A stretch of DNA of 62,198 bases from Candidatus Westeberhardia cardiocondylae (GCA_024648765.1 JABYQC010000002.1:1-62198); one strand, 5' to 3'; positions 11,988-23,714 are shown, counted from the first letter of the stretch. The notes: generated by a model from the sequence alone, not told the origin. Made by a program: numbers and translations.

Positions 11988-12608
11988 ATGAAAAATAAAA
12001 ACATACAAAACTTACTCGCAAAACTCAAAACACAAGGAATAAAAAACTCAAAAATATTACAAACCATTAAAAAAGTTCCAAGAGAACAATTTATCAGCAA
12101 AAACCTACAAAATCAAGCATATGAAAATATACCATTACCTATACAATGTGGACAAACGATATCTCAACCATATATTGTAGCAAAAATGACAGAATTACTA
12201 CTACTACAACCACAATCAAATGTATTAGAAATAGGAACAGGATCTGGATATCAAACAGCAATTCTAGCACATTTAGCCAAACATATTTTTTCAATAGAAA
12301 GAATAAAAACATTACAATTGCAAGCAAAAAAAAAACTTCAAAAATTAAAATTATATAACATATCCACAAAATATGGAGATGGAACTAAAGGATGGCCCAC
12401 TAATAAATTATTTGATGCAATTATTATAACTGCAGCATCAGAAAAAATTCCTTCAAAAATCATGCAACAACTCAAACAAGGAGGAATATTAGTAGCACCA
12501 ATAGGAAAAAAACAACAAATATTAACAAGAATATCAAAAACAAAAAAACAATTCATACAAGAAACTATAGAACCAGTACATTTCGTACCCTTAATATACG
12601 ACACATAA
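11988..12608 (+). CDS. pcm: Protein-L-isoaspartate O-methyltransferase
   Basis: Pcm methylates L-isoaspartyl residues formed by protein ageing and starts their repair. The 206 residues (E. coli 208) align end to end: VPREQFI, ALPIQCGQTISQP-like PLPIQCGQTISQPYIVA, the SAM-binding motif VLEIGTGSGYQTAIL, GDGTKGWP and GGILVAPIG. Its retention in such a small genome fits slow protein turnover in an endosymbiont. It is followed by nlpD as in E. coli. Confidence 0.97.
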   Translation: MKNKNIQNLLAKLKTQGIKNSKILQTIKKVPREQFISKNLQNQAYENIPLPIQCGQTISQPYIVAKMTELLLLQPQSNVLEIGTGSGYQTAILAHLAKHIFSIERIKTLQLQAKKKLQKLKLYNISTKYGDGTKGWPTNKLFDAIIITAASEKIPSKIMQQLKQGGILVAPIGKKQQILTRISKTKKQFIQETIEPVHFVPLIYDT

Positions 12609-12690
12609 TTACATTACAAATTGTGTCATCATCTAACAAAATCATATTACAATACATGCAAAATACATTTACTAAAACAAAGAGTAAGAA

Positions 12691-13428
12691 ATGCAAAATT
12701 ATAGATATTCTATCACAATATATTATATATTCATCTATATTATCCTTACAAACACCACTGAATATATACATACATCAGAAACAAATAAAATATATTATTA
12801 TAAAATTAATAACAAAAACAAAACATATATACTACAAGAAAAAAATTTATTCAATATTACAAATATTAATTTGTACAAATATATAGATAATAAAACAAAA
12901 AATACATTTGTATCTGAATTATGTAAAAAATTGATATATGAACATTTACATATATTAAAAAACATAAAAAATTCTAACAAATATCAAAAAAAAACACAAC
13001 ACAAAATAATTTTCAAAACATACAATATAAAAAAAAGAAACAAAAAAAATTGCTGGCAATGGCCAACAAATCAACATTACGCAATAACAAATAAATGTTT
13101 TATAAAAAATATCAAAAATACTGGTATAGATATACTAGGTAATATTGGGCAATCTATTGTTTCTACCGCCAAAGGACAAGTAGTATACGTTGGGAATAAT
13201 TTTAAAAAATATGGAAATTTAATAATTATAAAACATAATCGTAATTATCTAAGCGTATATGCGCACAATAATAAAATACTAGTACATACAAAACAAAAAG
13301 TACAAACAGGACAAAAAATAGCTACAATGGGAAACACAGGAACAAATAAAACCAAACTACATTTCGAAATATATTATAAAGGAAAACCAATCAACTTATT
13401 GTATTATCTATCAAAAATAAATCCATAA
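12691..13428 (+). CDS. nlpD: NlpD-like LytM/M23 domain protein (amidase activator)
   Basis: In E. coli NlpD is an outer-membrane lipoprotein that activates the amidase AmiC for septal cell-wall splitting. This 245-residue protein keeps the C-terminal LytM (degenerate M23) domain from about residue 120: WPTNQ, GIDILGNIGQ, GNLIIIKHN, YLSVYAHN, GQKIATMGNTGT and LHFEIYYKGKPIN. Like E. coli NlpD it lacks a full zinc site. The N-terminal 120 residues are drifted: no lipobox cysteine is seen after the hydrophobic start and no LysM domain is recognisable (E. coli length 379). A ribosome-site-like AGAGTAAG precedes the ATG. rpoS, its usual downstream neighbour, is absent. Confidence 0.9.
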   Translation: MQNYRYSITIYYIFIYIILTNTTEYIHTSETNKIYYYKINNKNKTYILQEKNLFNITNINLYKYIDNKTKNTFVSELCKKLIYEHLHILKNIKNSNKYQKKTQHKIIFKTYNIKKRNKKNCWQWPTNQHYAITNKCFIKNIKNTGIDILGNIGQSIVSTAKGQVVYVGNNFKKYGNLIIIKHNRNYLSVYAHNNKILVHTKQKVQTGQKIATMGNTGTNKTKLHFEIYYKGKPINLLYYLSKINP

Positions 13429-13605
13429 TAATATATCACTACCCATAAAACAACATAAAATTTATTATCATGCATCATAAACATATGTATATAAATTTAT
13501 AAAAACTCTCAACACAATAAAAAATTTCTACAAAATATACAAAACACAAAAAATAAAATTTGAAAAATACTTTATAAGTACATAAAGTTTACAATAACAT
13601 TTTTA

Positions 13606-14694
13606 TCAAGAAATTTTTTTTAAATAACTATTAAAAACATCCATACACTGTGCTTGTTGTCTCAACCAATGATCCATCAAAACAATAGATACCATAGCTT
13701 CAGCAATAGGAACAGCTCTAATACCCACACATGGATCATGTCTCCCTTTAGTAATAACTTGCACAGAATCTCCAAAAACATTCACACTCATTCCTGGAAT
13801 CATAATACTAGAAGTAGGTTTTAAAGCAATATGCACAACAATATTTTCTCCAGTACTAATTCCACCAAGAATTCCTCCAGCATGATTACTACTAAAACCA
13901 GAAGAAGTCATTTCATCACGATTTTCACTACCATATTTATTAACTACAGAAAAACCATCTCCCACTTCAACTCCTTTAACTGCATTGATACTCATCAACG
14001 CATGCGCTAAATCAGCATCTAATTTATCAAAAACAGGCTCTCCTAATCCAGGTAAAACATTTTCTGCAACAACAGTCACTTTTGCTCCAACTGAATCTCC
14101 AGATTTCTTTAAATGACGAATTAATAAATCCAACTCCTTCAAACAACTCGTATCAGGGCAAAAAAAATCATTATTTTCTACTTCATCCCAACTGTTTAAT
14201 GAACAACAAATATTTCCCATTTGAGACAAAAAACCCCGCACGATAACATTATATTTTCTCAAATATTTTTTAGCAATAGCACCAGCAGCAACACGTATTA
14301 CTGTTTCTCTAGCAGAAGAACGACCTCCACCCCGATAATCTCGCAAACCATATTTGCACATATATGTATAATCAGCATGACCAGGCCGATATACATCTTT
14401 AATATCATTATAATCTTGAGAACGACAATCAACATTATGTATTAATAACCCTATACTAGTACCTGTAGTAATACCTTGAAACACTCCAGATAAAATCTCC
14501 ACAATATCTGTTTCTCTTCTTTGCGTAGTATAACGCGATTTCCCCGGTCTTCTCCTATTCAAGTCACCCTGTATATCTTTCTCACACAATGATAAACCAG
14601 GTGGAATACCATCGATAATACCACCTAATGCTTTACCATGGGATTCTCCAAAACTAGTAACACGAAAAAATTCCCCAATACTATTTCCAGCCAT
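13606..14694 (-). CDS. aroC: Chorismate synthase
   Basis: AroC makes chorismate from 5-enolpyruvylshikimate-3-phosphate with reduced FMN. From the ATG at 14692-14694 it has 362 residues (E. coli 361). A TTG seven codons upstream is in frame, but GAGGGG lies just before the ATG and MAGNSIG aligns with the E. coli start. Motifs: [10 protein letters not shown] (catalytic His), [24 protein letters not shown] (second His), [12 protein letters not shown] and [18 protein letters not shown]. All are intact, so the enzyme looks functional. It partners with aroQ at 4655-5113; other aro genes are not in the window. Confidence 0.98.
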   Translation of the reverse strand: MAGNSIGEFFRVTSFGESHGKALGGIIDGIPPGLSLCEKDIQGDLNRRRPGKSRYTTQRRETDIVEILSGVFQGITTGTSIGLLIHNVDCRSQDYNDIKDVYRPGHADYTYMCKYGLRDYRGGGRSSARETVIRVAAGAIAKKYLRKYNVIVRGFLSQMGNICCSLNSWDEVENNDFFCPDTSCLKELDLLIRHLKKSGDSVGAKVTVVAENVLPGLGEPVFDKLDADLAHALMSINAVKGVEVGDGFSVVNKYGSENRDEMTSSGFSSNHAGGILGGISTGENIVVHIALKPTSSIMIPGMSVNVFGDSVQVITKGRHDPCVGIRAVPIAEAMVSIVLMDHWLRQQAQCMDVFNSYLKKIS

Positions 14695-14927
14695 ATCTCG
14701 CCCCTCAATCTCCAAAAATTAAAAATAAAACCAAGAAAAAATTATACATAAAAATATCAAATAATACAACACACACACAAAAATTAATTATCAAAAAATA
14801 CCGTACAATATTTTAAAAATTCATAATAAATAATATTATATGAAAATATTTTAAACATATTTAATACTGACAATATGAAAATATCCATATTTGCAAATAT
14901 CTTATATAAAAGATTTTCTAATATTTT

Positions 14928-15776
14928 TCAAGATTCAATAACCAATCTAATTTTTTTCATAGCATTTTTTTCCAACTGACGTACTCTTTCTGCAGACAAA
15001 CCATACTGTTTAGCCAATGTTTGCAATGTCATTCTTCCTCCTTCATTTAACCAACGAGATCTTATGATATTTCTGCTACGTTGATCTAATTTATTTAATG
15101 CTATATTTAATTTATCTGATGCATAATTTCCCCAATTACTTTCTTCAATATTATTAGCAACATCAGAAGATTTATCATGTAAATATAATATTGGAGCAAT
15201 CCTTTTTCCATCAGAATATTCATCAGAAGATATAACATCAAATGTTATATCTTGTTCTGTCATACGAGATTCCATTTCTCGTACATCTTTACTAGTAACT
15301 CCTAACTCTTTAGCTACAATTTCTATTTCACGTTGATTAAACCAAGAAAAACGTTGTTTAGTCTTTCGCAGATTAAAAAAAAGCTTACGTTGCGATTTCG
15401 TAGTAGCAACTTTAACAATTCTCCAATTTCGCAAAATATATTCATGAATCTCTGCTTTTATCCAATGCACCGCAAAAGATACTAATCTCACGCCAACTTC
15501 AGGATTAAATCTACGAACAGCCTTCAATAAACCAATGTTCCCTTCTTGAATCAAATCCGCCTGAGATAATCCATAACCAGAATAATTACGAGAAATATGA
15601 ATCACAAAACGTAAATGAGATAAAATTAATTGCTTAGCAGCCTGCAAATCACTGTCATAATACAATCGATTTGCTAAATCTCGTTCTTCTTGTGCTGTTA
15701 ATATAGAATAATAAGTATTAACAATTTTAATATACGCTTCTAAACCAGAAGAAAAAACTGGAAATAACATATTCAT
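14928..15776 (-). CDS. rpoH: Heat-shock sigma factor RpoH (sigma-32)
   Basis: RpoH directs RNA polymerase to heat-shock promoters. The 282 residues (E. coli 284) show region 2 ([52 protein letters not shown]), the RpoH box [14 protein letters not shown], and the region 4 helix-turn-helix with [19 protein letters not shown]. An exact sigma-32-type promoter sits before dnaK at 53473-53503, so factor and target are both kept. Two in-frame ATGs lie at the start; the first is used here. An AGGAAA lies about 14 bases before it. Confidence 0.98.
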   Translation of the reverse strand: MNMLFPVFSSGLEAYIKIVNTYYSILTAQEERDLANRLYYDSDLQAAKQLILSHLRFVIHISRNYSGYGLSQADLIQEGNIGLLKAVRRFNPEVGVRLVSFAVHWIKAEIHEYILRNWRIVKVATTKSQRKLFFNLRKTKQRFSWFNQREIEIVAKELGVTSKDVREMESRMTEQDITFDVISSDEYSDGKRIAPILYLHDKSSDVANNIEESNWGNYASDKLNIALNKLDQRSRNIIRSRWLNEGGRMTLQTLAKQYGLSAERVRQLEKNAMKKIRLVIES

Positions 15777-17606
15777 ATTTTATAATAATTTTCCTATAAT
15801 TGATAATCACAACATACATTTATACATAATATATAAAAAACCGTATCAATATCAAAAATATAACAACATTAACATTGCATATATATCAGAATACATCACG
15901 TAATATATCAAAAAGTTTTTCAAAATATAATATTTTTTCTAAAAATATAAAGAAACTTACAATACATAATTGACCACATAATACAAATTACCACATAATG
16001 CAAACATCATAAAATTTTATAAAACTATATATTAACAACACATAACATTTCCAAAAAACATCTTATCAAATAGTTGGAAAAATAAAATATACAAAAACCA
16101 ATCATGTTATATGTAAACATACAATACTCTGATAAATACTATATTAAACAAAAATTTCCTAAAATTACACAAAAATTCCTAAAAATACAAAAACTAACAT
16201 AAATATAAAATTGCAATTAACATTTTTATACAATAAAAATACATATATACAAAACTCTTAAATCACATGAAAATATACACAATATAGAATAACTTAGCAA
16301 TTTATAAAATAAAAATAGAAAAATCAAAAACACAATATATAAAAATTATTACAAATTAAAACTACTATACTATGATATATACAAACCAATTAGGTATAAC
16401 AAAATCAAAACAACACACAAATACACAAATATACAATACCAAAAAACTAAAAATAAAAATATATTAAAAATCTACAGAAAATACTACATACAAACTACTG
16501 TAAATACAAATCATACCAAAATATAAAATCAAAAATTTCCAAACTATTATATTTATATTATACCAAAATCTCAAAATATCTTCATATAATTAGATATCTC
16601 ATATATACTCCATATTATCACAATAAATTTTACTGCATTAGATAAAACAAACATTAATAACAATATATCAAGTAAAATTATTGATTTCAATATATACAAA
16701 AATATTTATAATATATAACCAATAATTATCATATACAGAATAACATATTTATACATACCATGACATATAAGTTAACGCAAACAATTTCCAACAAAACACA
16801 AAATATATTACTAATAAAAATGAATACAGTTTATTGCAAAATATCAAAAAACATATATCAATATTTATTACCCATAATTTAAAAAAATTTAACATCTACT
16901 ATATAAAACAGTAAAACTTATAAAATATTATAAACAAATAAATAGACAAATTTTCCACTAATAAATATTCATAAAATATCCATAATGCATATATTCTATC
17001 AATTATACTACAATGAAAATAACAACATAATTACAAAAATTTCAAAATACTAAAAACTATAACAAAACAGTAAAATATATCTCATATAAAAAAAATATGT
17101 TGTAATGCAATATTCTATAAATTATGCTATAAAATAACCTTACAGATATAATACAATTTAACAAACGCAAATATTACATACGAGCAACATAAAAAAATAT
17201 AAAATAAAAAATTTCATAATTATTTTACATATACAAAACTTTTTAAATATCATCTATTTTAAAAAATATTAAACACCCATCATATAATATACGCAATAAA
17301 TAAATATTCTATATAATTATCAAATAAAAATTATACATGAATACCATACAAATTTCTATTGGAATTACCCAAAATAATTATCTTATTATATAAACAAAAA
17401 ACACAACAAAAAACATAAATAAAAAACTAAAAAATACAATCACACTACATCATCAATATAAATACTTACACATTTATAATGATAAAAATTGATAAATTCT
17501 ACAAAAACTCACAACATATAAAACATAACAACAAAAATATGATAAATTTATATATACCACATATGATCATTATCATTACAAAATACTCAGAAACAAGGAA
17601 AATATC
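15777..17606. other. Largest gene-free stretch, rpoH/fabB divergent spacer (1830 bases)
   Basis: No frame of meaningful length on either strand, no tRNA fold, no G+C-richer island. The + strand keeps strong A>T and C>G skew (for example 16321-16380 has 7 C and 1 G). Imperfect direct repeats of a CAAAAATTCCTAAAA-like unit occur near 16145-16190. It looks like fully eroded DNA plus two promoters that cannot be told from background. Confidence 0.65.
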
Positions 17607-18821
17607 ATGAAATGTGCTGTCATTACTGGTATAGGAATTATATCAAGTATCGGTAACAACAAAATAGAAGTTTTACATTCTTTACAAAAAGGCAAATCTG
17701 GTATTGTATTTTCAAAAGAATTAAAAAATGCAGGAATGCGTAGTCATATTTGGGGAAACATTAATATTGATACAACCGATTACACTGATAAAAAAACTTA
17801 TCGTTTTATGAACGATTCTTCAATATATGCCTATTTATCTATGCAAGAAGCCATTCAAGATGCCAAGCTTACACAAAGTATGATATCCAATAATCGCACA
17901 GGAATAATAGTAGGATCTGCCGTAGGTTCTCCAAAACACCAAATACTTGGATTTAACAATATGAAACACAAAGGATTACATAAAGTTAAGCCATCTATAG
18001 CGATACAAACAATGTCTTCCAATATATCAGCATGTTTAGCAACAACATTTAAAATTAAAGGAATTAATTATTCAATCAGTTCCGCATGTTCCACATCCGC
18101 GCACTGTATAGGAAATGCAGCAGAAATAATACAACACAATAAACAAGACATAGTATTTGCCGGAGGGGGAGAAGAATTATCTTGGGAAATAGCATATGCA
18201 TTTGATGCAATAAGAGCTCTTTCTACGCACTATAACAATGCACCACAAAAAGCATCAAGAACATATGACATACATCGAGATGGATTTGTAATATCTGGAG
18301 GAGGAGGTATTATTGTAGTAGAAGAACTACAACATGCCTTAAAAAGAAATGCACACATTTATGCAAAAATTGTTGGATACGGCACAACTTCTGATGGTTA
18401 TAATATGATTATTCCCTCTGGAACAGGAGCAATTCGTTGTATGAAAATGGCTATAAAAAATATCAAAGAACCCATAGATTATTTAAATACACACGGAACA
18501 TCTACAAAATTAGGAGATATTAAAGAACTATGGGCAATTTATAAAACATTTGGGAAAAACCATCCATATATATCCTCCACTAAATCAATGACTGGACATT
18601 CCCTAGGGGCATCTGGAGTGCACGAAATAATTTTTACAATATTAATGTTAGAAAATAACTTCATCGCCCCAAGCATAAATATTGAAAAAATAGAACCATA
18701 CGCAAAAAACATGAACATTATTACAAAAACAACAAAAAAAAAAATAAACATAGCAATGAGCAATAATTTTGGATTTGGAGGAACCAACGTCACTTTAGTT
18801 ATATCAAAATATCAGTATTAA
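17607..18821 (+). CDS. fabB: 3-oxoacyl-ACP synthase I
   Basis: FabB condenses malonyl-ACP with acyl-ACP in fatty acid elongation and is the key enzyme for unsaturated chains in enterobacteria. It has 404 residues (E. coli 406) with the Cys-His-His triad visible: SSACSTSAHC (Cys near 163), NTHGTSTKLGD and SMTGHSLGASG. The C-terminal NNFGFGGTNV is present. AAGGAA precedes the ATG. An 11-A run (18734-18744) lies in frame near the end. It uses malonyl-CoA made by AccBCD encoded in this window. Confidence 0.98.
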   Translation: MKCAVITGIGIISSIGNNKIEVLHSLQKGKSGIVFSKELKNAGMRSHIWGNINIDTTDYTDKKTYRFMNDSSIYAYLSMQEAIQDAKLTQSMISNNRTGIIVGSAVGSPKHQILGFNNMKHKGLHKVKPSIAIQTMSSNISACLATTFKIKGINYSISSACSTSAHCIGNAAEIIQHNKQDIVFAGGGEELSWEIAYAFDAIRALSTHYNNAPQKASRTYDIHRDGFVISGGGGIIVVEELQHALKRNAHIYAKIVGYGTTSDGYNMIIPSGTGAIRCMKMAIKNIKEPIDYLNTHGTSTKLGDIKELWAIYKTFGKNHPYISSTKSMTGHSLGASGVHEIIFTILMLENNFIAPSINIEKIEPYAKNMNIITKTTKKKINIAMSNNFGFGGTNVTLVISKYQY

Positions 18822-19225
18822 TATGACATCCTATCAAAATATATGAAAATTAATCTATATTAAATCAAATTTTATTTAAAAAAATAAATATACCACAATA
18901 TATTTATCAAAAATCTATTATCAAAAAATCTTTATAGTTATCTCAAAAAAATCAATATCTATTCAAAAAATATATTGTACATTATATAAAAATTACAAAA
19001 CATGTAAATTTACTATTTAAAAGCACACTATATATTAAATTTTAAATAAATTTTCTATACAAAAATAATAAATTATATATAATACATATAAAATAAAAAT
19101 TTAAAAAATAATAATGAAAAAATTATTAATCTATAAAACATAAATACAACGCAATCGCTAATATAATAGCGAAATTAAAAAATTTTATAAGAATACATTC
19201 TTATTTATTATTAATATATATAAAT
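18822..19225. other. Gene-free spacer fabB-truA (404 bases)
   Basis: A+T-rich with no frame, no RNA gene and no clear terminator. Confidence 0.6.
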
Positions 19226-20014
19226 ATGAAAATAGCACTTAGCATTGCATATAATGGTAAACATTTTTCAGGATGGCAAAAACAAAATAAAAAATATTCG
19301 AGTATACAAGAAACTATTGAAGATGCTTTATCAAGTATTGCTAACGAAAATATTACAACATTATGCGCTGGAAGAACCGACGCAGGAACACACGCAACTG
19401 CACAAATAATACATTTTGAAACAAATAAAAAAAGACCCATGCATGCATGGACATTAGGAACCAATACAAAACTTCCAAAAAATATCTGTATAAATTGGGC
19501 AAAAAAAGTAAAAAATAATTTTCATGCAAGATTTAGTGCTATATCTAGAAGATACAGATACATTATATATAACCATTTATTACGCCCATCCTTATTTTAC
19601 AATGGAATAATGCACTGTAAAAAAAAATTAAGTATAACAAATATGCAATTTGCAGCACAACATTTGATAGGAGAAAAAAATTTTATCGCCTTTAAACCAT
19701 CAAAATGCCAATCAAAAACTTCTTGGAGAAGAATACATCATATACATATTAATAAAATTAACCAATATATTATCATAGATATTAAAGCAAACGCATTTTT
19801 TCACCACATGGCAAGAAATATCATAGGAAGCCTTATCGAAATAGGAAAAGGAAAACAAAAGAAATATTGGATACAAGAACTATTACGTGCTCAAAATAGA
19901 TCACTAGCAGGTCCTACAGCACCATCACAAGGATTATACTTAGTGGAAGTTAATTATCCAAAAGAGTTTTATTTGCCAATTACTCCAATTGGTCCATTAT
20001 TTTTAAACAATTAA
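19226..20014 (+). CDS. truA: tRNA pseudouridine(38-40) synthase
   Basis: TruA isomerises uridines 38, 39 and 40 in the anticodon stem-loop. The 262 residues carry the catalytic motif AGRTDAGTHA with the nucleophile Asp, FHARFSAISRRYRYII, and the C-terminal FFHHMARNIIGSLIEIGKGK. The frame is intact over the family length (E. coli about 270). The gene order fabB-truA-accD is a condensed form of the E. coli region. Confidence 0.97.
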   Translation: MKIALSIAYNGKHFSGWQKQNKKYSSIQETIEDALSSIANENITTLCAGRTDAGTHATAQIIHFETNKKRPMHAWTLGTNTKLPKNICINWAKKVKNNFHARFSAISRRYRYIIYNHLLRPSLFYNGIMHCKKKLSITNMQFAAQHLIGEKNFIAFKPSKCQSKTSWRRIHHIHINKINQYIIIDIKANAFFHHMARNIIGSLIEIGKGKQKKYWIQELLRAQNRSLAGPTAPSQGLYLVEVNYPKEFYLPITPIGPLFLNN

Positions 20015-20201
20015 TCTACACAATTTCAGTATCTAAAAATGCGTAATTAAAAAACTATAAATTCTTTATACAAAAAATAAAAAAAATTTATTCATGCACA
20101 TTGTAATATAAATATTATTTAGTGTACAACATTATTAAAATAATAATATTCATTCAAATTTTATTCAAACTCATAAAATTATACTAAACTATTTCATCAC
20201 A

Positions 20202-21089
20202 ATGAATTGGATTATAAAAACTCCTAAAAAAAATTTTTCAAACAACAAAAAAAATAACATTCCTCAAGGAATATGGAAAACATGTCATACATGTCAAACA
20301 ATATTATATTATAAAGAATTACAAAAAAATTTAGAAGTTTGTCCAAAATGCGATTATCATATGCAAATAAGCGCCAGATCTAGATTATATTCCTTCTTAG
20401 ATCAAGAAAAAAATTATCAAGAAATACAAAAAACACTAGAACCAAAAAAAATTCTAAAATACAAAATACCACTAACATATTACCAAAAACTAATACAAGC
20501 ACAAAAAAAAACTAAAGAAAAAGAAGCAATTATTATAATAAAAGGATTATTACATAACATTCCCATAGTAGCTGCCTCCTTTGAATTCTCTTTCATGGGA
20601 GGATCAATGTCTTCGGTAGTTGGAACAAAATTTGTATATGCAGTAAACACAGCTATAAAACATCATTGCCCTCTTGTATGCTTTTCAGCCAGTAGTGGAG
20701 CAAGAATACAAGAATCACTTGTTTCTTTAATGCAAATGGCTAAAACCAGTGCAGCTTTAGCAAAATTAAAAAAAAAAAGATTACCATACATTTCAATATT
20801 GACAAATCCAACCATGGGTGGTGTATCTGCCAGCCTAGCAATGCTAGGAGATATAAACATTGCAGAACCAAATGCACTTATAGGGTTTACAGGACAAAAA
20901 GTTATTACACAAACCATACACAAACAACTCCCTAAAGAATTCCAAAAAAGTGAATTTTTGTTGAAAAAAGGAATCATAGATATGATTATAAAAAGAAAAA
21001 ACATGAGAAACAGAATAGCAAATATATTAGTAAAATTAACAAATCAAACAAAAACAAAAATAAATTTTAAACATAAAATAAAAAAATAA
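20202..21089 (+). CDS. accD: Acetyl-CoA carboxylase, carboxyltransferase beta subunit
   Basis: AccD with AccA transfers the carboxyl group from carboxybiotin to acetyl-CoA. The 295 residues (E. coli 304) include the N-terminal four-cysteine zinc ribbon (CHTC and CPKC, residues about 28-50). The crotonase-fold core has [43 protein letters not shown] and [16 protein letters not shown]. An 11-A run (20768-20778) encodes the KKK of LKKKRL and could cause slippage. AccA is not in this window. Confidence 0.98.
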   Translation: MNWIIKTPKKNFSNNKKNNIPQGIWKTCHTCQTILYYKELQKNLEVCPKCDYHMQISARSRLYSFLDQEKNYQEIQKTLEPKKILKYKIPLTYYQKLIQAQKKTKEKEAIIIIKGLLHNIPIVAASFEFSFMGGSMSSVVGTKFVYAVNTAIKHHCPLVCFSASSGARIQESLVSLMQMAKTSAALAKLKKKRLPYISILTNPTMGGVSASLAMLGDINIAEPNALIGFTGQKVITQTIHKQLPKEFQKSEFLLKKGIIDMIIKRKNMRNRIANILVKLTNQTKTKINFKHKIKK

Positions 21090-21566
21090 TAATAAATCAC
21101 ATTATGAAACACATATTTTTCATATGTTAACAAAAAATCAAAAATAACATTAAACATACAATACAATTAATGTACATATACCATAACGAATCAAAACATA
21201 CCAAAATTTCACCCAATAAAATAATACGCAAAACATAACATTAAAATTTCGCATATAGCAATAATTACTTCAACATAAACACTATAAATCTATACTTAAT
21301 ACCAATATTACAAATATCGTCAAAAATTCTAATTGATCACAATTTTAAAAATTAAAAAAAACGTATAATATAATCTCTATATATTCAAATAATACATATC
21401 TCATATATTTTATAAAAAATCCATACTATATATAAAAAAATTAAAATAAAAAATTATATAAAATACAAAAAACATAAAAAATAAAATATTATATTTATAT
21501 TACCAAAATCCTATATTTTTAAAATACTAACATAAAATTTTCCAGAAAATAAATACAATTCAATTT
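21090..21566. other. Gene-free convergent spacer accD / pta (477 bases)
   Basis: This lies between two converging genes. A small hairpin (ACATAT 21111-21116, ATATGT 21122-21127) follows accD but lacks a G+C-rich stem, so it is not a convincing terminator. Nothing else is seen. Confidence 0.55.
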
Positions 21567-23714
21567 TTATTGCGACTGAATATTTGTAACAGCAACAGTA
21601 TATATAATATCATCAACAGATGCCCCGCGAGAAAGATCATTCACTGGTTTACGTATTCCTTGTAAAATTGGTCCAATAGAAATCAAATTTGCCGAACGTT
21701 GCACTGCCTTATATACTGCATTACCAGTATTAAGATCAGGGAATATCAAAACAGTAGCTTTTCCAGCAACAGGAGAATTTGGATATTTCAATAAAGCAAC
21801 ATCAGGAGATACAGCAGTATCATACTGTAAAGGACCATCAATTAATAAAGAAGGACACATTTTTTTCGCCAAACATGTAGCTTTTCTAACTTTTTCAACA
21901 TCACAACCAAAACCAGAAGATCCAGTAGCATAAGAAACCATAGCAACTATTGGTTCAATACCAAATAACATAGCAGAAACAGAAGATTGAACAGCAATCT
22001 CTGCTAACTGCTCAGCTGTAGGATTTGGATTAATAGCACAATCTCCAAAAATCAATACACGATCTAAAAATAACATAAGAAATATAGAGGATACCAAAGA
22101 AACACCTGCAACAGTTTTAATAATTTGCAAAGCAGGTCGCAAAGTATCAGCTGTAGTATTAGCCACACCAGCAACCAATCCATCTACTTCCCCCATTTCT
22201 AACATCAATGTAGATAACACTATATTATTTTCCAATTGCTTACGTGCTATAGATTTTGTTATACCTTTATGTTTACGCAACATTAATAAACGACCAAGAT
22301 ACTTTTCACGCAAAAAAACAGGATCCATAATTTTAACCTTGGAATATAAATTAATTCCATGCATATAAGATATTTCTTGAATATTTTTTATATCTCCCAG
22401 CAGAATACAATCTGCAATTCTTTTTTTTGAACATATAGAAACAGCTTCAATAATACGAGGATCATGCCCTTCGGGAAAAACAATGAGTTTTTGATATTTC
22501 CTAGCCAATTGAATTAATTTATAACAAAAAACAGCAGGAGACACAGATAATACTGATGTACAAGAAATATTATTACGCAAAGATTGCAACCATGTACTAT
22601 CCAGATAATCTATAATATAATTCTGTATTCTGTTAACACGAAATTGATCATCCCAGGATATATGCATATTAAAACCTCGCAACACCAAAAAAACCTCTTC
22701 TAGAGTACAATGTGAAAACAAAAATGCAAACTTAACTTCATGAATAAAGCACATATACAATTGATTAACAAAAATATATTTATCTCTTGAATAATCAGTA
22801 AACAATATTGCACCAAATTTCATTTTATTTACTATAATAAAATATACCACTACCAAAATATCTACACGATTTAAAGATATCACTAGCAATGAATTCGAAT
22901 GACAATACTCTAATATTTTATAAAAAATATCAAAACAAAAAACTATCTCTCTTATTCTATTAATATACAAAAATTTACCAAGAACAATATTAATATTTAA
23001 ATAATTCACTATATCAACAACACGCGTAGAAATTAAATCTACACTCCAAGGAATACATCCCAATATTGGCAAAGAAACATTCTTAGAAAGAAAAGAAACA
23101 TCACTATCAATTCTTTTCTGAAAATGAAATTTTCTAAAATCATGAAAAATATTTGGTATAATAAATTGATATTCATCTTGTGGAGAATGTACTTTATTTA
23201 CAATAATCCCTAAAACATTTTTAAAAATATCCTTTCCAATATGCAAATCCATCCATTTAATATATTTATTAATATCATGATATGTTTTATGATGCGCAGA
23301 TATCACAAAAACTATTTCAGCATTTAAAATATCAGCAATACTATAATTAAATTCTGCAATTATAGGATATTTATATACAGATACCACTCCTTCTACAAAA
23401 ACTATATCCTCATGCTTAAAAAAATTATAAAAACGTGAAACCATACTTTCTAACAAAATATTCTGCTGATGTGATTCAAGTAATAATCGAATATACTCTA
23501 TATTTTCAGATTGTAAAAAAGAAACATGTGAATAATAATGATGCATAATATTTACTATGGGATCATTATCACTACGATTATCTGCAAAACATTGCGCAAT
23601 AGGTTTAAAAACTCCTAATTTTACACGCTCATGCATAGCTTGAATCATACTAAGTAAAACGCTAGTTAATCCAACTCCAACATCTAAAGCAATAAACATA
23701 ATAACACGTGGCAT
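21567..23714 (-). CDS. pta: Phosphate acetyltransferase (long, three-domain type)
   Basis: Pta converts acetyl-CoA and phosphate to acetyl phosphate. It has 715 residues (E. coli 714). The N-terminal P-loop-like (CobQ/BioD fold) domain keeps VGLTSV, FKPIAQ, FVEGVV and NAEIVFV. A drifted DRTGG middle domain follows (LPILGCIPWSVDLISTR). The catalytic domain from about residue 390 has KLIVFPEGHDPRI, CAINPNPTAEQLAEIA, SYATGSSGFG, PLQYDTAVSPDVA, FPDLNTGNAVYKAVQR and GPILQGIRKPVNDLSRG. The start has AAAGGTTG upstream. It lies 60 bases after ackA and is probably in the same transcript, giving ATP from acetyl-CoA. Confidence 0.98.
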   Translation of the reverse strand: MPRVIMFIALDVGVGLTSVLLSMIQAMHERVKLGVFKPIAQCFADNRSDNDPIVNIMHHYYSHVSFLQSENIEYIRLLLESHQQNILLESMVSRFYNFFKHEDIVFVEGVVSVYKYPIIAEFNYSIADILNAEIVFVISAHHKTYHDINKYIKWMDLHIGKDIFKNVLGIIVNKVHSPQDEYQFIIPNIFHDFRKFHFQKRIDSDVSFLSKNVSLPILGCIPWSVDLISTRVVDIVNYLNINIVLGKFLYINRIREIVFCFDIFYKILEYCHSNSLLVISLNRVDILVVVYFIIVNKMKFGAILFTDYSRDKYIFVNQLYMCFIHEVKFAFLFSHCTLEEVFLVLRGFNMHISWDDQFRVNRIQNYIIDYLDSTWLQSLRNNISCTSVLSVSPAVFCYKLIQLARKYQKLIVFPEGHDPRIIEAVSICSKKRIADCILLGDIKNIQEISYMHGINLYSKVKIMDPVFLREKYLGRLLMLRKHKGITKSIARKQLENNIVLSTLMLEMGEVDGLVAGVANTTADTLRPALQIIKTVAGVSLVSSIFLMLFLDRVLIFGDCAINPNPTAEQLAEIAVQSSVSAMLFGIEPIVAMVSYATGSSGFGCDVEKVRKATCLAKKMCPSLLIDGPLQYDTAVSPDVALLKYPNSPVAGKATVLIFPDLNTGNAVYKAVQRSANLISIGPILQGIRKPVNDLSRGASVDDIIYTVAVTNIQSQ

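Noticed and set aside
12623-12886. 87-codon + strand frame overlapping the start of nlpD
   Set aside because: Starts at GTG, Ile/Lys-rich, no homology; tested as a frameshifted NlpD N-terminus but shows no lipobox or LysM either.
16145-16190. Possible CRISPR-like or tandem repeat unit in the rpoH-fabB spacer
   Set aside because: Only two imperfect copies of an A/T-rich 15-mer, no regular spacers; not an array.
21111-21127. Hairpin after accD as a terminator
   Set aside because: The stem is only six mostly A-T pairs and no T run follows on the transcript strand; not a credible intrinsic terminator.
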